Shown piece after piece: positions 1 to 9,749 of a stretch of DNA of 64,000 nt (positions are counted from its first letter, which is position 1; each line of letters begins with the position of its first letter). Below the pieces are notes generated by a model that did not search any database, was not told where the DNA came from, and saw only the letters and a program-made list of their open reading frames with translations. The stretch spans positions 2,101,614 through 2,165,613 of the forward strand of contig JAJEKV010000031.1 of the NCBI GenBank assembly GCA_021234155.1, read 5' to 3'. The DNA comes from Isoetes taiwanensis (lineage: Eukaryota > Streptophyta > Lycopodiopsida > Isoetales > Isoetaceae). The position numbers and the translations under genes were made by a program.

Positions 1-284
1 GAGTTAGATTGTCATCAAGATTGTCCTTTTCTTCATGCCCAAAAACATTTGGCAAATACAATGGGTGACAGGTAAGCAAATAGATAATAAAGTGATGCCA
101 TGTTGGACAGACAAACGGATAGAAAAGACAAAAAGTTGAAGGAGAGTGGACGATATGCGGACGACAAAACGACAAATATCGAAGGAACATACTTCGTAAA
201 GGTAAAACTGGACCATTGGAAGTGCAAAACACAAAAAGGCTACAAGATCCTCAGAGTAAAAGGCGGACGGGACAAGCTACGGGA

Positions 285-525
285 CAGAGAGGCTAAGCCT
301 CCGCCGTACACCAGGATAGCGAGGGCTAGACCCACCAGCTGGTAACCCGGACCACTAAAAACTCGTTGACACCAGGAGAGCAAAATATAACTTTTATCGG
401 GGTATGAAGGATACCCCAATTGTCAAAAAGGAGAATGGGGCAAATTATGGACTGAGGGGTATAACCCCCGCCATAGGCCAAGATAGCGTGGGCTCGGCCC
501 CCAACTGGTTCCCAGATCACCAAAA
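285..525 (+). repeat. Two monomer-like direct repeats in the LINE 5' region
   Basis: Segments near 289-357 and 455-523 are diverged copies in the same orientation with a period of about 165 bp. Both run through 'ccgcc', 'gatagcg', 'gggct' and 'ctggt' blocks in the same order. Repeated 5' monomers upstream of a LINE ORF resemble the promoter monomers of some L1 lineages, but promoter activity here is inference. Confidence 0.5.
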
Positions 526-876
526 TGACAGAAATGCAGAAATGCAGAAATGATGGAATGTTTAATCGCATAAATGCACAACTAATGCGGGTAGGCAATT
601 ACCGAACTAATCGGCTCAGAAAGGATCGCCTTCGGCCAACCGACGAAGAGGAAATATGACAGTATCGGGAAGAGAGGATCGAATAATAAAAAGAGACGGG
701 CGGAATAATTATGGACATTTTGAAATTCAAATTAAAACGGTAAACTCAAATAAAAGACCGTTTATAAGGAGGTAATATATACCCCTTAAGGAGGTATTAC
801 GGCTACCTTACCAGAGGGAGTCTAGTACGGTAGCACTGCCCAGAGCCACCGCAGAGTTTTTTCGCAAATAGAAACT

Positions 877-3360
877 ATGGCCGACAATACCAACAGCAGC
901 CAGCAGAAGAGAGCAGATGCAGCGAGAGCGCCAGTGAGCCAACAGGATCTTAGGGATTTTCTGGCACAGATGGACAAGCAGTTAGAATCGAAAATTCCGA
1001 GCATGAATGCACTCAACGCACTGGCGGAAACATGCAATCGTAACAAATTAGCTATCTCCAGTATGGACGTGAGGATAGGAGGGGTGGAGAGGACGAACGA
1101 GGAAATGCAGCGCAGAATGGACGAGGTTGAAGAAGAGAAAGCAAAAATTCTGCAAAGGTTGGTTGAATTAGAGAAATCAAATGTTGAGTTAGATGCATGG
1201 GAGTCATTTGATAGGATAAAGCCACATATAATGGAATATGAGGAGCAGAGTAAAATTAAACATGATATTAGGCTAGTTGGAGTAGCGGAGAAATCTAACG
1301 AGGACATATATCGAGTTACTGCAGAGGTGATAGAGACAGTGTTCAAGGAACACAAGAGCGTCATTGTCAAGGCATTACGGTCAGGTCAATGGAGAGGGCG
1401 ATCGAGACACATAAACCTGACATTGAGGGACTTGGCAACCAAAGAAAGAATATTGCGGATGGGATCCAGATTGAGGAACAGAATCAAGGTACAGGAGTCT
1501 CTAACAGTAATGCAGCGTCAAGGGCTGCACAGGGAGCTAGCCAAAGCCAAGGAGCTGAACCAAGCGGGAATACAGGTGGGGGTCAGGAATGGCAAAGTCT
1601 ACCTTCACAAGAGGGTAAGAGATCAGGCTACCCTGTCGCAAGAATGTGGGGACACAGGGAGTAGCAAAATTAACAGAATTGGAGAAGGAAAACATAAATC
1701 CCCTGATGACTATACAACAGGGGCAGGAGAGCAGAGTGCTAGGGGGAGCGCTAAGAGCGATAACGTTGGAAGGGAATCAGAACAGCGGAGCAGAAAGAAG
1801 CGGAAGCGGGGGAGACGAAGACCGAATGACGCAAACAGGGTTCGGGGGGGCAACCCCGACAATGAAGACCAGAGGAAGACCAAGAAGAACAGGCAACGGG
1901 ACAGAAGGCACGGAGACCCCGAAGGAGCAGCCTCGAGGGAAGAGACGCTGACAATATGGTACTGGAACTGTACCGGGTACCCGTGTGATGATGGAGAGAG
2001 ACTGGAAGGTGCCCACACCTGCGACATAGTATGTCTAGTAGAGACATGGGAGCATAACGTCAAGAGGCTGCCAGAGGAAGAAGGATATCAGTTGTTCACA
2101 TGTTGGATAGATAAGGACTTCAAGATAGGGAGGGGAAGTGCAGGCCTAGCTTGTTATGTAAAGAATAGTATAGCTAGCAGCGCATGTATTTTACATTCAG
2201 ATATCAATAAAAGATACATGGTGTTGAATGTTCAATTGCAAAACAAACAAGACATATTTCTGATAATAGCATACTATCCGCCAAACAGTGACAAGCTAGA
2301 GTTGCTAGACCTAGGGGAAAGTATAATGAAATGGAAAGAACAGGGGCCAATGATACTAGTAGGGGATTTAAATGCCAGAACCAGACAAGAACAGGCACAA
2401 AGCACGAATATTGACGAAACGGATGGTCAGATAATATATACAGCAGGAACACATGAATGGCAGAGAGATACAGAGGATAAGGCAGAGGTCAACGCTAAAG
2501 GCGAACTGCTGCTGGAAGTCTGCACGGCAACATGGGTAATCATAGCTAATGGAGTGAAAAAATGGAGGGGATCAGGGAGCTTTACGAGTCAGAATATTTT
2601 GAACGATCGAGCAGTAGAAAGAGTAGTAGGATTAGTGCTACAGGACGGGCCGACTGGAAAAAGGGAAAGTCATAGACCGATCAAATTAACACTCAAAGGG
2701 GGTGGAACGACACAGATCAATAGCACAGGGGAAAAGGAGGAAGAGAAATCGAGGATGAGGATCCAATTTCAAGAAAAATACATAGATACATTCATACAAA
2801 CGGTCAGGGAGGAAATGGGAAAATGGGAATGGGGAAAACACAATGCGAATGACAATGGTAATACACTCAATGACATCATGGTGAGAGTAGCAACAGAGGT
2901 ATTCGGGAAAAAGAACAGAACCAGAAAGAACAGGGCCTTCAAGGCATCAGTATGGTACGATGACGAGTGCAGAGAACAAAAAAGAAAGACCAAAGAGCAT
3001 ATAGGGAAGGAGACATACCAGACAGAAAAAGCAGCATACATAAGACTACTGAAGATAAAATGGAATAAGAACCTGCTGCAACATCAATGGGGTATGGCAA
3101 AATTGTTGAAGAAACAGCCCCGAAGATTTTGGAGGGGATTCAAAAGGAAGGGAGGGGAGAATATGAAAACAGGGAATGAGCAGGACAGTATTGGAATAGC
3201 CGGATGGGAGAAATACCTGGAGAAATTGTATAAGACAGGGGCACCCCCTGTATCAATACCAATGCTGCAGGGTTCGGATAAACCATGCTTCAACATGCAA
3301 GAGATAATGGTAGCCCTAAACAGGATGGCTAACCACAAAGCCCGGATCTATACGGTCTGA
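877..3360 (+). CDS. LINE polyprotein: ORF1-like coiled coil/RRM fused to endonuclease
   Basis: An 827-codon ORF starts at an ATG (MADNTNSSQQ). Residues about 20-125 are predicted coiled coil. Residues about 129-247 look like the L1 ORF1p RRM plus C-terminal domain, with conserved strings such as LATKERILRMGSRLR. Residues about 255-355 form a very basic linker. From about 358 an apurinic-type endonuclease domain follows, with LVETW (glutamate 389), AYYPPN and GDLNAR (496-501). The usual SDH near the domain end is replaced by ESH, which may impair catalysis. The ORF ends just as the RT domain begins (MANHKA). ORF1-like and endonuclease parts are usually separate ORFs in L1 elements, so the in-frame fusion is notable. 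It could be native or result from loss of a stop codon. Confidence 0.75.
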   Translation: MADNTNSSQQKRADAARAPVSQQDLRDFLAQMDKQLESKIPSMNALNALAETCNRNKLAISSMDVRIGGVERTNEEMQRRMDEVEEEKAKILQRLVELEKSNVELDAWESFDRIKPHIMEYEEQSKIKHDIRLVGVAEKSNEDIYRVTAEVIETVFKEHKSVIVKALRSGQWRGRSRHINLTLRDLATKERILRMGSRLRNRIKVQESLTVMQRQGLHRELAKAKELNQAGIQVGVRNGKVYLHKRVRDQATLSQECGDTGSSKINRIGEGKHKSPDDYTTGAGEQSARGSAKSDNVGRESEQRSRKKRKRGRRRPNDANRVRGGNPDNEDQRKTKKNRQRDRRHGDPEGAASREETLTIWYWNCTGYPCDDGERLEGAHTCDIVCLVETWEHNVKRLPEEEGYQLFTCWIDKDFKIGRGSAGLACYVKNSIASSACILHSDINKRYMVLNVQLQNKQDIFLIIAYYPPNSDKLELLDLGESIMKWKEQGPMILVGDLNARTRQEQAQSTNIDETDGQIIYTAGTHEWQRDTEDKAEVNAKGELLLEVCTATWVIIANGVKKWRGSGSFTSQNILNDRAVERVVGLVLQDGPTGKRESHRPIKLTLKGGGTTQINSTGEKEEEKSRMRIQFQEKYIDTFIQTVREEMGKWEWGKHNANDNGNTLNDIMVRVATEVFGKKNRTRKNRAFKASVWYDDECREQKRKTKEHIGKETYQTEKAAYIRLLKIKWNKNLLQHQWGMAKLLKKQPRRFWRGFKRKGGENMKTGNEQDSIGIAGWEKYLEKLYKTGAPPVSIPMLQGSDKPCFNMQEIMVALNRMANHKARIYTV

Positions 3361-3740
3361 CTATGGAATTACTGAAATGTGCTGAGACAGAAATTGGCAG
3401 ACAGGTCACGGACATTTTCAACGGCATAATACATACAGGGCTTCCAGACAGGTGGACATACAATAGAGTCATACCTCTACTAAGGAAGGAAGCAGGCAAG
3501 ATCCAGGAAAATATAGAACAATAATGGTGAGTTCCATCTTCGCAAAGTGGTTTGGAAAGGCACTGGACAACAAATTAAAGAAATGGGCAGAAAAGGGAAA
3601 CATGAGAGCACAAGGGCAAGCAGGGTTCAGGCCGGAACACTCAACCACAGACCATCTAGTAACCCTTCGAATACTAATAGAACAGAACAAAGCACAGGGA
3701 AGAAAGATCATCTGCTGTTTTGTAGATTTCGTAATATGAA
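3361..3740 (+). pseudogene. Frame-shifted N-terminal part of LINE reverse transcriptase
   Basis: Downstream of the stop at 3358-3360, RT-like peptide continues in other frames. One segment contains LTMELLKCAETEIGRQVTD and LPDRWTYNRVIPLL. Another, from 3524, contains FAKWFGKALDNKL, GQAGFRPEHSTTDHL and ICCFVDF. These match the fingers region of LINE RTs up to the first catalytic block. Reading frame is lost immediately after FVDF, and no palm motifs (for example YADD) follow. At least two frameshifts separate this from the upstream ORF. Confidence 0.7.
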
Positions 3741-4807
3741 CCACACAAAAGCGGATCATAAACCCCATACAAATTGTTCAGTTAAAAGCTGATTGATAAT
3801 GACGCATCACTGCACGGCCACGAAGCCGAAGTAAAGCGGGATGCTGGTAATAATAGAAAAAAGTCAGCCTTCAGAAAAGGCTACATCATAACAGCGTGAT
3901 GTGCTAGTAGCGCCCTTCTAGGGAGCTCGCCCATGCTACACAAGTCCAGGGGCCTCAGGGCACAAGGGACGTTAATGTCTATTCTATTCTATAAAAATAT
4001 GTTGGCTATGAAGAAAATATGATGTGGCTATGTGAAAAAAATGCAAGTGGACAGTATATGAGGTGGTCTAAAAAAATGTGAGATGGGCGAATCAGAAAAA
4101 AACAAGTGGACGGAAGGGCTAGATGGAATAGGGCAGAGAAGAGAGGAGCGTACAGTGGAAGGGAAGAAGCGGAGGAGAGGGAAAATGGCGATGGGAGGTA
4201 AGATGACGTTTCGGCGTTAAAGAATTCAGTTTCCTGGCAAGCTGTAGAGTCGTGGGGAAGGAATAGAGTTTTTACAGAGACTATAGAGATATGGAATAAT
4301 CGATTTTTATTTCTGTGTTTTGTTCTTCTCAAGGTGAGCTAAACTACTATGAGGGTGGAATTTGATGGAATTAGCGAAGAATTAGATGAATTTGAGAGAG
4401 GAGAGGCAATTGGAGGTAGAAATGACTTTTATCGGTCTGGCAGGAATTCAAGGTAAGAATTAAATTTTCTGAAAACTCTTTTGCAGACCAATTTACTCTT
4501 TAAAGACTGCACATGCTAGCATAACATTTCACATGGCGAACACATCCACAAAAGCAATCTGCCCTCTAGACGAACTTAGTCCATATGGACATGTAACAAG
4601 AAAGTGGTCAACTACGATAATGTTTTTTTTTTTTTTGAGGAAAAGGAAGGGTTTTGTATTTATCATCAAGAAATATACATCAGAATGGTAGGTGGTAAGA
4701 AAGGACCAACCTTACCTATGTAGCCACTTAACAAGCCATAAACTGCCCAGATGGGTCGAGCTTGGCGTATGAAGACTTCATAAACAAAAACACTCGACTT
4801 CAGCATT
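3741..4807. other. LINE tail, then intergenic sequence with a T15 tract
   Basis: Bases 3780-3985 are probably the LINE 3' untranslated tail, ending near a TCTATTCTATTCTATA simple repeat. A run of fifteen T at 4623-4637 could mark the 3' end of a minus-strand retrotransposon, but no coding sequence supports that. No gene was recognised in the rest. Confidence 0.35.
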
Positions 4808-5110
4808 TTGCCAGAAACGTTTCTGTACTTGTTGACTCTAAGTCTTGGTCTGTGGAAAAACCCCAACACTGTCAAATGGTATGACATATCAGGAAGTCGA
4901 TTCTGCACCGCTTCTACTAAGAACACCAGGCAGCTCAACCAAGTGGCTGTGCCAACCCACCTCTTCTCAGAGAATGCCAAAGTCCAGGAACTGATCAGGA
5001 TCAAATTCGTCTTTGAGTGCTTGAATGTTGTGTTTCTGGTGACCTATAAAATGGCCTTCTTTACTTATGCCCTTCTTTACTTACAGATTATGAACAATCT
5101 GTGCTGTTGA
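4808..5110 (+). pseudogene. Possible endonuclease-G-like (DNA/RNA non-specific nuclease) remnant
   Basis: A 100-codon ORF contains LYLLTLSLGLWKNPNTVKWY, then NQVAVPTHLF. In EndoG-type nucleases a strand like 'VYVxTGPLFLP' precedes 'VKYxVxG' and 'xVAVPTHFFK' with similar spacing. The order and VAVPTH string fit, but the catalytic DRGH region is not seen. The expected GP after LT is replaced and about 13 residues appear inserted. This is at best an isolated exon or decayed fragment. A chance resemblance is possible. Confidence 0.3.
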
Positions 5111-5522
5111 ATGCTACAGATTTTGAGATTTAGATTTAAATAAAATACTTCCTTTTTTGTTATTAAGGAGTAGGGAGCTGAAATTGTGCCTCAATTCAAC
5201 CACTATATTTCTGGAAAGAGCTCTTCTCTACCCGCCTTCGGAGCATCTGCTATAGAAGAAAAGGTTAGAATTTGGCATACCGATTCTGTATTCTTCTACA
5301 TAAGATTGAGGCTCTACAAGTCACTCAAAGCTTTTATCAAAATCATTTTGCAGGCTTGAGCTCTTTGGATTCCTTCTATGGCAGCAATGGAAAAGGCTGG
5401 GAAAGGAAGGAGCTATGTCTTATTCTAGGAGCTATTTTCTTACATAGAATATTTTCTAATCACTCTATCGAGATAATGAATTGAATTAAAAGACAGATAT
5501 ATTTTTTTTATTTTTTATTTTT
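5111..5522. other. Intergenic, nothing recognised
   Basis: AT-rich sequence with only short, low-information ORFs on either strand. Confidence 0.5.
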
Positions 5523-5870
5523 ATTGAAGTACTGCATATTCACTATTGCGAATATTCAATACAGCCTTTGAATTGCCCGTTAACCATTGAGAAGTGGCAA
5601 CATGAATATTCTAAGAATCTTGTTTGAAAAGATAAGGATTCTTGAAAGATAGTAGTAAAATTATGTTTAGAGTTAATTCCATTGGATATGAACATGGATC
5701 CATTGGATGTGAACATTACAGTGACTCTAAACTAAATGGTTATGTAGTATGATATGGCATGGTTAAGTAGTAACACAAGCCAAGTAATGGGTTTTGCCAA
5801 AGTGGTGGACTGGGCCAATTTTTTGTTAAGAAGAAAGTGATATTATAAGAAAAAGCAGGGTGAATAATTT
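5523..5870 (+). repeat. Direct repeat copy 1 (about 340 bp)
   Basis: Near-identical to 7106-7430 in the same orientation. Both start at 'attgaagtactgcatattc' and end at 'gcagggtgaataattt'. This copy has an extra stretch of about 20 bp near 5640 relative to the other. There is no coding content. Confidence 0.85.
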
Positions 5871-7105
5871 GTGCTTAAAGATATAGTGCCAAATAATAGG
5901 GCTTTAGCTCAAATGCTCTACATGACGGGCAGAGTAGATGTTATTCAATTAAGAAAATACAAGTTGGAGTTTTATCAGATGCCCTAATCTTGGGCGGCTA
6001 CATGCATCGACCAGGATCAGCGGATGCTTTGATGATTTGTGGATTTGTGATTCTATTCTATTATGTGGCAAGCAAGGGAGCAATGCAAGAAGAACTCTGA
6101 AATGCTATACTCTGCGGCTACAGTTCGTGCCTTGGAAGAACGAAGTTGGGATGCATAAATCATTTATCAGATATTTAGCAAGTTCTGGTTCCATTTTCCC
6201 ATAATGGAGAAGCCTGGATAAGCTGCAATTTTTGCCATTAAGTTCGTTGTCGCTTCAAATGGAGCGCTAGATTTTTTTAAAGGGTATTTCTTCACCATCC
6301 AGAGATCCAGGGCGAAAGCTTGGATGGCTATGCAGATGTCATGTGTAGCTTAGCTCCAGGACAAAATGCCTGGAGAACTTTGCAGCTGCTCAAGTCATTC
6401 ACAACTTTCGGAAATCATTCAGGTTTTTTATGAGATATTATTGGATCCAATCTTCTAAAAATCTACAGAGAATACATTTTATCTGCTAAATAAGAACTTC
6501 TAGTTTCTTATTTCTAGAGTTGGTAAATAAAACTTGGACTAATATGAATTCACATTTGTTTGAGCAGCAACATATAGTATGATATTTGTTTCAAGTTCGT
6601 ATTTCTTAATGCACATAATATTTCTTAAGGAGGCATATGCAGACTCTACCACCTATATCAGTACAATCTTAAATTGTATAGATAGCTGATTTTTGCTTAT
6701 TCTATCCAGACAGATGTGGATTTTTTTGGGGGCTTTCTAGAGAACATAGCTTCTGCATTACATGAATGCAGCATATGCTTTTGATAAATCTGTCAAACAC
6801 TTAATCCACTTCAAATTGGTTGATATGTAATAGCAGGGTATTTGCATTATTGACATCAGCAAAGGAATAATATTAATTTTAGCAAGATCACAGAGGGTAC
6901 TATTATATAATGCATAGACATGGATAATGGCAGTTGCTAATATATTCTCCTTTCATTTCCTTTGCTAATTCTAACTCAGGAAGAAAGGAAGGAAGGAAGG
7001 TATTTTTATCGTCCACGGAGATCAATCGGTCTATGGGACCCAATACAAAAGCACAATGGGCAAAATGCACAATGGGTAATCAGTGATTCACTATTGAAGT
7101 ACTGC
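5871..7105. other. Spacer between direct repeats, no gene recognised
   Basis: AT-rich sequence without convincing ORFs. A segment of about 40 bp at 7003-7040 has a diverged counterpart at 8886-8925. Confidence 0.4.
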
Positions 7106-7430
7106 ATTGAAGTACTGCATATTCACTATTGCGAATATTCAATACAGCCTTTGAATTGCCCGTTAACCATTGAGAAGTGGCAACATGAATATTCTAAGAG
7201 TCTTGTTTGAAAAGATAGGGAAATGTTTAGAGTTAATTCCATTGGATATGAACATGGGTCCATTGGATGTGAACATTACAATGACTCTAAACTAAATGGT
7301 TATGTAGTATGGTATGGCATGGTTAAGTAGTAACACAAGCCAAGTAATGGGTTTTGCCAAAGTGGTGGACTGGGCCAATTTTTTGTTAAGAAGAAAGTGA
7401 TATTATAAGAAAAAGCAGGGTGAATAATTT
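7106..7430 (+). repeat. Direct repeat copy 2
   Basis: Second copy of the 5523-5870 repeat, about 1.58 kb downstream. Its first 13-15 bases are themselves tandemly repeated at 7093-7120. Confidence 0.85.
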
Positions 7431-9335
7431 AATCATTGGAGCATCATCAAGAAAATGAAGCTCAAATTACATGCCATGAAAGGGAATGAATCTCGTGAGG
7501 TGCACATGATAAAGGAAATGCGAAAGATTTTTTGCTACTATTATTGAGAGGATGAAGTGAGACTCAAGAATATTTGAACCAATGCAATTATTGATTTACT
7601 TTTTCTCTTTGTATTATATTTAATGGTTTATATGTTATTCATGAACTTGTCAATGATTTTGCATCCGAACCCAAAAAACAACATCTACCATAACACACCA
7701 AAACAATTTTTTTTAGATACTGGGAAGTCTTGCGCTCCAGCATGGTCCAAACAAATTTTACCAAATAAATTATGTCTATCAATTATATATGTGATTGAAG
7801 GATTCGTCTTGCATCAAGCTTGGGTGCAACTAAACAATAGGAATAAATAAAAAAACATATAATAGAATGACAATCTTGACTTGTTCATACTGCAAATCAT
7901 TACAACTTCTCGAATTATTAAATAAAAATATTGTCACATGAAAAAGAAAACCCTGTAACATAGTCATCTGAAACAAGCTTAAATACTAAGCTCAAACTAT
8001 CACGTTGCGGGTTTTTGACCTAGAACTATGACTGAATGTTTTAGCAACCTGCTCCCATGGATCTATACGCAAGAAAAAAAATGTGTCTCGAATTAGATTC
8101 AGCAAAACTGCCAACGTCGAACTCCAGGCCGGATTTATTATACAAATGTCTTCTTTTAGACCACCGATGATTTGCTTCTCTGAATCTAGCCTATTTGGAA
8201 AACTCTATTTGCCTTTTAACTTTTGCCATTGATTTCCATTTGACATTTACCTGGCCCTAAATGAAAACTCCTTTCGCCAAACCCTTGTTCCTTCAATTCC
8301 TTATCATCGGTCTGCTTCTTCATAACCTGCTCTGGCTTCAATGACCCGGGTCTGGTAGGCCGTCGAGCTCATCTGGGCTTCGTGACCAGAAAAAATAATT
8401 AAAAGGCCCTTCTCTATTTTTAACCTTCTCTCTATCGATTCTTAGTTACTTACATATTACATACAATACAATGGCTTGGTAAAAAAAACTGTCATAAAAA
8501 TCTCTGATCTTTGATTAACCCCGTTTTTTTTTTCAAATAAAAAATTTGTAAAAAGCATTTGGCAACGTAATTGCAGTGTTGAGATTGTAATGACATAATT
8601 TTAATTGAAAAAACATTTGTTCATTTGATTGTTTGTTAAGGAATTGTGTTCTTGAATGTGGAACTAGAGGATACAATTTTGGTATAGGTAACAAAAGGAT
8701 AAACCTAGGAAAGGTGCCATGAGCCTTGTCAAAGAGACCTTTCACCGGGTTACTGCTGTATAGGGAGCCTGGTAGATTATTTTAGATGAAAATACTATGC
8801 TAGATAATACGTCAATATTTGCACAATGTGAAACTGATTGGCACATGTCATTAACAATAATTAATGAATTGAATTAAATTGAATGAGCTTTTATTGTCCG
8901 CAAAGACCAATAGGCCTATGGAACTCAAATAAAAATAGCACAATAGACGTATTGTTGTCCAGGATCAAATAACTTCCATTTCGAAACGAGGTGCTCACAT
9001 ATTCTAAATGAGGTGCATCCTGGACTACCTCAATCGTCGCATCAGTCCATCGTATGGCCAGATCATATGTTGGGGCTTCTGGGTGCCTCTTGTTTCGATT
9101 ATGGTCATTTATGACTAGAGGCACCTATGATTTTGAAATATAGAATACAGGTTCTTCTAAGGTTTCAGAATATGAAATACTGGGACTCATCTCTATACGA
9201 GTTCGCCTAACATTTTAGAATTTGAGATACGGAGACTCGAACCTCTACCAAGATAATTCGATATCCTAATAAGAATGTTTTAATTAATGCAACTAGCAAA
9301 CTAACGTGCTTATTTTATCTATTGAATCTATGTTT
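7431..9335. other. Intergenic, no gene recognised
   Basis: AT-rich sequence. The ORFs at 7623-7850 (+) and 8533-8745 (-) show no family resemblance and have low-complexity composition. Only the diverged short repeat at 8886-8945 was noted. Confidence 0.4.
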
Positions 9336-9339
9336 TTTT

Positions 9340-9530
9340 TTGGGTTGCCCCTAAGGGGGCAAACCCTTGTTTATGTGGGTTTGTGGCATATTATAGGTAT
9401 ATGCCAGTATATGCTTGAAATATGCCTATGACTGCTAAAAACCCCTTTTGGCTGTAAATGCTCAGTCGTTTTTGTTGTTGGGCAGCCACTCTTGAAACTG
9501 GCTAACCGGAGAGGCCTGCTCTCGGCAACC
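9340..9530 (+). repeat. Diverged dispersed repeat, copy 1
   Basis: Blocks in the same order as at 13685-13805: 'tttgggttgccc', 'atatgcc.atgac.gctaaaaac', 'gtaaat', 'ctcgaaa/cttgaaa' and 'gctaaccgg'. The two copies are in direct orientation, about 4.3 kb apart. The family is unknown. Confidence 0.5.
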
Positions 9531-9550
9531 AGGCATAAGAGTGTGGGATT

Positions 9551-9745
9551 TAGTATCTGGAATGGCTTCAGCAGGAAATGGGCTACAGATCGCCGTCTCA
9601 ATATTCTTCTACGCCAAGCTCTCTTCCATCACCAAGTCCTCAAGAAGATCTGCAGAGGTAACATGCTACCTGTTTGGAAATTTCTTCTGGACAATAAAGA
9701 CCAGTTTACGGTACCATAGATGGAAAGCAATGTCAATATTCCTTT
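9551..9745 (+). pseudogene. Fragment of augmin subunit 5-like N-terminal exon
   Basis: From 9554 one frame reads YLEWLQQEMGYR followed by a Ser/Pro-rich stretch. After a frameshift near 9620 another frame reads VLKKICRGNMLPVWKFLL. In plant AUGMIN subunit 5 the N-terminus has EWLQKEMGYR, a Ser-rich linker, then a conserved IRKICRGNMIPIWNFL block with the same spacing. A TAG lies just upstream of the match, the frame is broken inside it, and the sequence decays after about 9710. I read it as a dead single-exon fragment of this microtubule-nucleation gene. I found no further AUG5 exons nearby. Confidence 0.6.
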
Positions 9746-9749
9746 TTTG

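Larger units (their letters stand above)
260..3990 (+). mobile_element. Internally deleted non-LTR retrotransposon (LINE)
   Basis: This plus-strand LINE has tandem 5' monomer-like repeats (285-525) and a long ORF (877-3360) with ORF1-like and endonuclease parts. A frame-shifted start of the reverse transcriptase follows (3361-3740). A short non-coding tail ends in a CTATT-type simple repeat near 3985 rather than a long poly(A). The catalytic RT core (the A-box aspartate onward) and everything C-terminal to it are missing, so the copy is dead. The outer boundaries are approximate because no target-site duplication was identified. Confidence 0.7.

Noticed and set aside
1710-2063. Minus-strand ORFs within the first LINE
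   Set aside because: Antisense of the Arg/Lys/Glu-rich linker. Composition is explained by the plus-strand coding sequence.
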